The notes below the pieces were generated by a model. The model was not told the origin of the DNA and did not search any database. It worked only from the letters and a program-made list of their open reading frames with translations. A stretch of 11,258 nt of DNA. It comes from an uncultured Duganella sp. (lineage in GTDB: Bacteria; Pseudomonadota; Gammaproteobacteria; Burkholderiales; Burkholderiaceae). The position numbers and the translations under genes are program-made. The stretch lies in contig CAMLRG010000176.1 of NCBI GenBank assembly GCA_946482335.1, forward strand, positions 1-11,258, in the 5' to 3' direction. Below, in pieces: positions 5,945-11,258 of the stretch. The stretch's first letter is position 1, and each line of letters opens with the position of its first letter.

Positions 5945-8900
5945 AGCGGACGCCCGCGCAAGCCTTCATTCAGCATGGCCAGCATGTCTTCCGCCGTCAT
6001 GCGCGCAGCGGTGTCGCTGCCGTCGAGCAGGCTGTCGGCCAGCTCGCGCTTATGGGCATGCAGTTCGACGATGCCCTCCTCGATGGTGTTGCGCGCCACC
6101 AGGCGGTAAATGGTGACCGGCCGCAGTTGCCCCATGCGGTGGGCGCGGTCCGACGCCTGGTCTTCCACGGCCGGGTTCCACCAGGGGTCCATGTGGATCA
6201 CATAGTCGGCCGCAGTCAGGTTGATGCCGACCCCGCCGGCCTTGAGGCTGATCAGGAAGACATCGCCCTCGCCCGCCTGGAAGGCGTCCACCGCCTGCTT
6301 GCGCGCCGCCATCGGCGTGCTGCCGTCAAGGTACTGGTAATGGATGCCGTTGCGCTCCAGGTGGGCGCGGATCAGCGACAGGTGGTCGACGAACTGGCTG
6401 AACACCAGCACCTTGTGGCGGTTCTCCAGCAAGCCCTCCAGCAAGCGCGCAAAGGCGGCCAGTTTGCTCGACTCGAGCCGCAGCGAGGGCGCCACCAGGT
6501 TCGGGTTGCAGCAGGCGCGGCGCAGCTTCATGATCTCCGCCAGGATCTGCATCGACTTGCGGTCGGCCGGCCCTTCGATGGATGCCAGGTTTTCCAGCGC
6601 CTCGCGCCGCAGCGATTCGTACAGCGCGGTTTCTTCGGGCGACAAGTCCACTTCCAGCACGATCTCGGTACGCGCCGGCAGTTCGGACAGCACTTGCGCC
6701 TTGGTCCGGCGCAGTACGAAAGGCCCGATCAGGCGGCGCAGCCGGTTGCGCGCGCCCACTTCCGCGCGGTGGTCCTGCTGGCGCTCGATCGGCCCGGCAA
6801 AGCGCAGGTTGAACTGCTCATGGCTGCCCAGCAGGCCGGGATTGATGAAGCGGAACAGGTTCCACAGTTCGCCCAGGTGGTTTTCCAGCGGCGTGCCGGT
6901 CGCCACCATCTTGAAGCCGCCCTGCAATGCCATGACCGCTTGCGAGCGCTTGGTGGCGGCGTTCTTGATCGCCTGCGCTTCGTCCAGCACGATGGTGTGC
7001 CACTTCTGCCTGGTGAAGCGTTCCGACTCCAGCTGCAGCAAGCCGTAGCTGGTGATGACCAGGTCGAACGGTCCGGCCTTGCTGACGATGTCCTCGCGCT
7101 CGCCGGTCGCGTACATTTTCACGTTCAGGGTCGGCGCGAAGCGCGCCGCCTCGCTGGCCCAGTTCAGGCACACCGAGGTCGGCGCCACCACCAGGGTCGG
7201 GCCGCACGGTGCGCGCAGCAGGACCAGCGCCAATGCCTGCAAGGTCTTGCCCAGGCCCATGTCGTCGGCCAGGCAGGCACCCACGCCCCAATGGGCCAGC
7301 CGCGCCAGCCATTCGAAGCCGGCCAGCTGGTAGTCGCGCAATTCGGCCTGCAGGGTGCTTGGCAACTGCGGCGTATAGGCGGCACTGGCTTCGATGCGCA
7401 GCAAATGCTCGCGCCACATGGCGTCCGCTTCCAGCTTGCCGACGTCGTTGGCCAGTTCCTCCAGCACGAAGGCGGCCAGGCGGTGCACCTTCATGCCCGC
7501 GTCGTCATCCTCACCGTAGTTGGCCAGTTCGGACAGGCGGCGGTGCAATTCTTCCGACAGCGCCAGGAATTCCTTGTCGCCCAGCGCAATGAAGCGGCTC
7601 TTGCTGGCGCGGATCATGTCCAGCAGCGAGCGCAGGTCCAGGACGCGGTCCTCGTCCACCACCAGCTGCCCGCTGGCGGCAAACCAGTCCTTCTTGCTCT
7701 TGATGTTGAGGCGCAGCTGCTTGGTATGGGCCGGCTTGGTCAGGCGGAAAGTTTCGCCCTCCGGCCACGCCAGCACCAGCTGATCCGCGGGCAGCGCCTG
7801 CAGCTCGGCCAGCAGTTGCAGGCACAGCGCAGGTTCGCCCAGCAGCCATTCGCCGTGTTCCTCGGTTGCCTGTTCCAGCACTTCGCATTTCAGGACCAGC
7901 TGGCGCTCGGCGTCGCGCTCGCCTGCCAGGCTGCGGCGCGCCTGCAGCGGGCGGCCGTTGACCTCGGCGATCACGCTTTCCGCCCCCGCGCCGGGCGCGT
8001 AGTACGGGCCGGCATCGCGCAGCGGGCGCACCTGGATCTGCATTTTCAGCCCCTGCTGGTAAGGCAGCAGGTGGATGTGCAGGCGCGGATCGGCGTCGCA
8101 TTGCTCCGCGTTCGCCGCGCCGCCGCCGATATCCGACTGCACCGTGACCATGGACGATACGGCACCGATCGCCTTGAGCACCTGCTCCTTGGCGTGCTGC
8201 GGCACCGACAGGCCGTCGCCGACGATGGCGGCAATCCGGCGGTGCTCGTCCTGCACGCTGACCACGCGCAGGCGGTTGGGTGTTTCGCGCACCACGATCA
8301 CGTTGGCGTTCAGGTTGTCGATGGACGGATGCAGCGACAACTGCAACTGGCCCTGGTGGGTCCGGATCAGCAATTCCGGCGCGCCCGCCACCAGCTCCAC
8401 CCGCGTATCCGGGGCGTCCATCCAGAACACCAGCGGATGGCCGACCAGCGCCAGTGCGGCCTGTCCGGTGTCGATGTCGTAGCGCAGGCCGGATGAATAG
8501 GCTTGGCGCGAAGGCAGGATGGCGCTGGTCACGCGCAGATCCTGCGGCGTCAGGAATTCCATCTGCGCCGCATCGTCGCGCAGCCGCTTCAGCGCCACCG
8601 GGCGGCCCTTGCCCCAGCCGCCGCGCAGGTCGCGCTTCTGTTCGCGCGGCTCGATCTCCGCGATCCCCTGCCGCTCGCCATGGCTGATCACCCATACCAG
8701 GCGCATCTCGCCGCCGCTGTCGGCGCCACCCTGCTGCAGGTTGATCAGGGCCGCCAGCTGGCGCTCCCACGCTTCCTGCCGCTCGAACCAGGTCGCCATG
8801 TCGCCAAAGCCAAGCTGTTCGCGCCACGCCGCAGCGCGTGCCGCGGCGGCCTCGTCGCCGAGATGGCCGAGCAGGCTTTCGGCGCCCGCCGCCAGCAGCA

Positions 8901-10110
8901 GGAAGCCGGCCGCCTGGGCCGCCTGCGACAGATCCTGCAATTCGGCGCGGCGCTGCTTCAGCTGCGGCAGGGCGAGCCAGTAATACAGCATGCTCTGGAA
9001 GGTCTGCGCCTGCAGCGGCGCTTCCCACGCGCGCTGGGTGACCAGCTCGGCCTGCATGGTTCCGGCGCGGATCTGGCGCAGCATGCTCAATTGCTGGTAG
9101 ACCGCGCTGTCCGCATTGTGCTGGGCATGCACCGCCAGGTCGAGATAACTCTCGGCCGACTTCAAGTGCTTCGGGTCGCCGCTGCGCAGCAGCGCCAAGA
9201 CGTAAAGATGGCCGGCAATGCCCTGCAACAGGTGCTTGCGCTTGCCGGACTCGCGCCGGATCGCCTTCAGCGAAGCTTCGAAGCCGCTGATAGCGCCAGC
9301 CAGGTCGCCACGCAGCACCAGCACGGCGCTGGCGAAGCATTGCGCCAGCGCGCCTTCCATCCCCTCGAGGTAACGCGCGACATCGGCCAGCTTGCCGCAC
9401 AGGATGGCGTGTTCGGCCATCGCCAGCCGCAGCGCGGCGCTGACGTCCTGCCCGGCAGCCTGGCGGCGCTGCACGTGGCGCTCGGCATAGCCGCGCACCA
9501 GCGGCGCCAGGCCTGGCTCGCGCTGGGTATGCTGGACCAGCAGCATCAGCACGTCGTCCTGCAAGGCCGGGTGCACCAGCAGCAGCATGCCCGCTTCGAA
9601 GGGACGCGAGAAGATGTCGACCACCGGATGCAGTTGCGCCGCCTCGTAGCACACCATGCAGGCGGACAGCAGGGGCATCACCTCCTGCGGCGGGCGGCCG
9701 CGCAGCAGCGCCATGCGCAGGCGCGCCACGCCATGACGGTAACTGCGCGGTTCGTAAGCACCGTTCCAGTTCTGGCGCATCGGGTTCAGCGCCTCATACG
9801 CCTTGCAGATATCGTCCAGCAGGTGGGCGCCGATGGCGGCGCGGATGGCCGGCCAGCGCAGCCGCGCGTTGCAGAGATAGCCGCGCCCCATCACGGCGCT
9901 GGTGAAGGCCAGGCGTTCCAGCTTGAGCAGCGGGTCGTCCAGCGTCAGTGCGGTGAACGCCTGGCCGCCGGCGTCGTGCACGCCGGCGGCCACCATGTGG
10001 TCGAGGATGGCGGTGCGGCCGACCGGGTCGCCCACCAGTGCCAGCAGGGCCAGGATGGCTTTTTCGGGCTGTTCGAGCGCTTCGAATTCCGCCAGCAGGG
10101 TATCGCTCAT
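5941..10110 (-). CDS. SNF2-family DEAD/DEAH-box helicase (Swi2/Snf2 ATPase), 1389 aa
   Basis: This large cytoplasmic DNA-dependent ATPase has all SNF2 core motifs. Motif I is LADDMGLGKT (Lys955, Thr956) and motif II is DEAQ (1043-1046). Motif III is VATGTPLENHLGELWNLFRF, followed by FVLRRTK. The second RecA lobe has LVFSQFVDHL, YLDGSTP and ISLKAGGVGINLTAADYVIH, and motif VI is QASDRAHRMGQ (1318-1328, Arg1322 and Arg1325). The core spans about 925-1370. Before it, about 800-910 resembles the bacterial SNF2-associated region (KKDWFAASGQLVVDE... FIALGDKEFLAL), and about 485-780 looks beta-rich. Residues 1 to about 480 are helical and repeat-like, possibly TPR-type after a winged-helix-like start; no SWIM zinc finger is visible. 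The ATG at 10110 overlaps the S9 peptidase stop (ATGA), and its own stop overlaps the next start. Such proteins translocate on duplex DNA or remodel protein-DNA complexes; the specific role here is unknown. Confidence 0.95.
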   Translation of the reverse strand: MSDTLLAEFEALEQPEKAILALLALVGDPVGRTAILDHMVAAGVHDAGGQAFTALTLDDPLLKLERLAFTSAVMGRGYLCNARLRWPAIRAAIGAHLLDDICKAYEALNPMRQNWNGAYEPRSYRHGVARLRMALLRGRPPQEVMPLLSACMVCYEAAQLHPVVDIFSRPFEAGMLLLVHPALQDDVLMLLVQHTQREPGLAPLVRGYAERHVQRRQAAGQDVSAALRLAMAEHAILCGKLADVARYLEGMEGALAQCFASAVLVLRGDLAGAISGFEASLKAIRRESGKRKHLLQGIAGHLYVLALLRSGDPKHLKSAESYLDLAVHAQHNADSAVYQQLSMLRQIRAGTMQAELVTQRAWEAPLQAQTFQSMLYYWLALPQLKQRRAELQDLSQAAQAAGFLLLAAGAESLLGHLGDEAAAARAAAWREQLGFGDMATWFERQEAWERQLAALINLQQGGADSGGEMRLVWVISHGERQGIAEIEPREQKRDLRGGWGKGRPVALKRLRDDAAQMEFLTPQDLRVTSAILPSRQAYSSGLRYDIDTGQAALALVGHPLVFWMDAPDTRVELVAGAPELLIRTHQGQLQLSLHPSIDNLNANVIVVRETPNRLRVVSVQDEHRRIAAIVGDGLSVPQHAKEQVLKAIGAVSSMVTVQSDIGGGAANAEQCDADPRLHIHLLPYQQGLKMQIQVRPLRDAGPYYAPGAGAESVIAEVNGRPLQARRSLAGERDAERQLVLKCEVLEQATEEHGEWLLGEPALCLQLLAELQALPADQLVLAWPEGETFRLTKPAHTKQLRLNIKSKKDWFAASGQLVVDEDRVLDLRSLLDMIRASKSRFIALGDKEFLALSEELHRRLSELANYGEDDDAGMKVHRLAAFVLEELANDVGKLEADAMWREHLLRIEASAAYTPQLPSTLQAELRDYQLAGFEWLARLAHWGVGACLADDMGLGKTLQALALVLLRAPCGPTLVVAPTSVCLNWASEAARFAPTLNVKMYATGEREDIVSKAGPFDLVITSYGLLQLESERFTRQKWHTIVLDEAQAIKNAATKRSQAVMALQGGFKMVATGTPLENHLGELWNLFRFINPGLLGSHEQFNLRFAGPIERQQDHRAEVGARNRLRRLIGPFVLRRTKAQVLSELPARTEIVLEVDLSPEETALYESLRREALENLASIEGPADRKSMQILAEIMKLRRACCNPNLVAPSLRLESSKLAAFARLLEGLLENRHKVLVFSQFVDHLSLIRAHLERNGIHYQYLDGSTPMAARKQAVDAFQAGEGDVFLISLKAGGVGINLTAADYVIHMDPWWNPAVEDQASDRAHRMGQLRPVTIYRLVARNTIEEGIVELHAHKRELADSLLDGSDTAARMTAEDMLAMLNEGLRGRPL

Positions 10111-11258
10111 CCGATTGCCACAGGCGCCGGCGCCGCGGGATCGTGCAGGCCGAACATGCGTTGGTAAAAGTACAGCTCCGCCTGCAGCGTGCGCACGATG
10201 GTGTCGGCCTTACGGAAGCCGTGGCCTTCGCCTTCCAGTTCCATGTAGGCCACCGGGATCCCGCGCTGGCGCATGGCGTCGACCATGGCTTGCGATTGCT
10301 GCGGCGGCACCACCTTGTCGTCCAGGCCCTGGAAGAAGATCATCGGGCGCGACAGGCGGCCGGTATGGTTGATCGGCGAACGCGCCGCGTACAGGGCGGC
10401 GGCGTGCGGCTTGGGGGCGATCAGGTATTCGTTGTAGTGCGATTCGAACTTGTGGGAATCGTCATCCAGTCCTTGCAGGTCGGACACGCCGTAATAACTG
10501 GCGCCGAGCTTGAACACGTCGTGGAAAGTCAGCGCGCACAGCGTCGTCAGGCCGCCTGCGCTGCTGCCGCGGATGATCAGGCGTTCCTCGTCCGCCAGGC
10601 CCTGCGCCACCAGGTAGCGCGCGCCGGCGATGCAATCGTCCACGTCGACCACGCCCCACTGGCCTTGCAACGCGTCGCGGTACGCGCGGCCGAAGCCGGT
10701 GCTGCCGCCGTAATTCACGTCCAGCACGCCGAAACCGCGGCTGGTCCAGAATTGCGTCTTCAGGCTCAGGGTGCTGGACGCCATGCCGGTCGGGCCGCCA
10801 TGGCTGATGACGATGAGCGGCGGCTTCCCGTCCTGCTGCGCACGCACGTCCTGGTTCGCCGGCGGGTAGAAGAAGGCGTAGGCGGTGCGCCCGGCCGCGC
10901 TGGGATAGCTGATGCTTTGCGGGACCGACAAGTAGCCCGCTTCCGGCAGCGTTGCGATCGAGCGTTCCAGCACTTCGCGCTGCCCGCTGGCCAGGTCGAT
11001 GCGGGCGATTTCCGCCGCGATGACCGGACTGCCGGCCAGCACCACCACGTAGCCGTCGCCGACGCGCAGCTCGCGGATTTCCTGGTAGGGCGTGGCGATC
11101 GGCTCGGGCACAGTACTGCCGGGCCGCAGCCGGGCCAGTTTGCTGACGCCTTGCTCGATATAGCTGCATACGATTTCGCCGCCGGCGCCAAAGCCGTACA
11201 GCGCATTGCCGAACGTCCAGTGCGGGGTGGCGAATTCCGCCGCCATCGGGCATAGCGC
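10107..11258 (-). CDS. S9-family serine peptidase (prolyl oligopeptidase type), 5' end beyond the window
   Basis: This is the C-terminal 383 residues of a dipeptidyl aminopeptidase/acylaminoacyl-peptidase-like enzyme, which cleaves short peptides with an alpha/beta-hydrolase domain capped by a beta-propeller. The visible part starts in the late propeller (AEFATPHWTFG). The catalytic domain shows PLIVISHGGPTG (oxyanion region), DVNYGGSTGFG, the nucleophile motif RGSSAGG (second Ser, codon 10562-10560), FFQGLDDKVVPPQQS with the catalytic Asp, and EGEGHGFR with the catalytic His. The frame is open to the window end (codons Ala-Leu-Cys-Pro precede the first Met at 11246), so that Met is internal; full-length family members have about 600-700 aa. 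The start, and any signal peptide, is not visible. Its stop overlaps the helicase start by 4 nt (ATGA), placing it upstream in the same operon. Confidence 0.94.
   Translation of the reverse strand, partial: ALCPMAAEFATPHWTFGNALYGFGAGGEIVCSYIEQGVSKLARLRPGSTVPEPIATPYQEIRELRVGDGYVVVLAGSPVIAAEIARIDLASGQREVLERSIATLPEAGYLSVPQSISYPSAAGRTAYAFFYPPANQDVRAQQDGKPPLIVISHGGPTGMASSTLSLKTQFWTSRGFGVLDVNYGGSTGFGRAYRDALQGQWGVVDVDDCIAGARYLVAQGLADEERLIIRGSSAGGLTTLCALTFHDVFKLGASYYGVSDLQGLDDDSHKFESHYNEYLIAPKPHAAALYAARSPINHTGRLSRPMIFFQGLDDKVVPPQQSQAMVDAMRQRGIPVAYMELEGEGHGFRKADTIVRTLQAELYFYQRMFGLHDPAAPAPVAIG

Noticed and set aside
3577..6109. Plus-strand open frames opposite the DUF885 and 144-aa genes (such as 3577-4983 and 4793-6109)
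   Set aside because: These are complement shadows of the DUF885 gene, which has a signal peptide and the HEAVPGH motif. Their products are low-complexity and Arg/His-rich.
6052..10167. Very long open frames on the plus strand opposite the helicase (6052-8496 and 8503-10167)
   Set aside because: Their translations are His/Gln/Arg/Ala-rich with no recognisable domain, as expected from the complement of a GC-rich gene. The minus-strand frame carries every SNF2 motif.
1..11258. CRISPR array, tRNA, insertion sequence, prophage or integration-site repeats
   Set aside because: No spaced direct repeats, transposase or integrase-like protein, terminal inverted repeats or tRNA-like cloverleaf were found on reading both strands. 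No composition break was obvious by eye.

Overview
The window looks like an ordinary chromosomal segment of a high-G+C betaproteobacterium. It most resembles Burkholderiales, probably the Oxalobacteraceae (Massilia/Duganella/Janthinobacterium-like). This rests on separate hisI and hisE genes, on the run hisF-hisI-hisE-HIT-tatABC, on a TatB N-terminus of the betaproteobacterial kind, and on strong GC-ending codon use throughout. The genus-level guess is an inference from memory of related genomes.

Left part (1-3158, + strand): the 3' end of hisF, then hisI, hisE and a HIT-family hydrolase gene, tightly packed with a 4-nt hisI/hisE overlap and 2 nt between hisE and the HIT gene. A 74-nt gap follows, holding a possible promoter, and then tatA, tatB and tatC. 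The his genes carry out the second, third and fifth steps of histidine biosynthesis (HisE, HisI and the HisF cyclase). TatABC forms the twin-arginine translocase for folded proteins.

Right part (3155-11258, - strand, read from right to left): the 3' part of an S9-family serine peptidase gene, a 1389-aa SNF2-family helicase, a 144-aa protein of unknown function, a secreted DUF885-type putative metallopeptidase with a long basic low-complexity linker, a GC-rich hairpin, and a small DUF1640-like coiled-coil/membrane protein. The small gene converges on tatC so closely that the two stop codons overlap. The first three genes are joined by ATGA overlaps and the fourth starts 34 nt further on, so peptidase-helicase-unknown-DUF885 reads as one transcription unit whose promoter lies outside the window.

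No rRNA, tRNA, CRISPR array, insertion sequence or phage gene is seen. The longest stretch without a gene is about 75 nt. The most interesting part is the S9/SNF2/unknown/DUF885 cluster, especially the uncharacterised N-terminal half of the helicase and the small gene coupled to it. Nothing in the sequence proves a new system.
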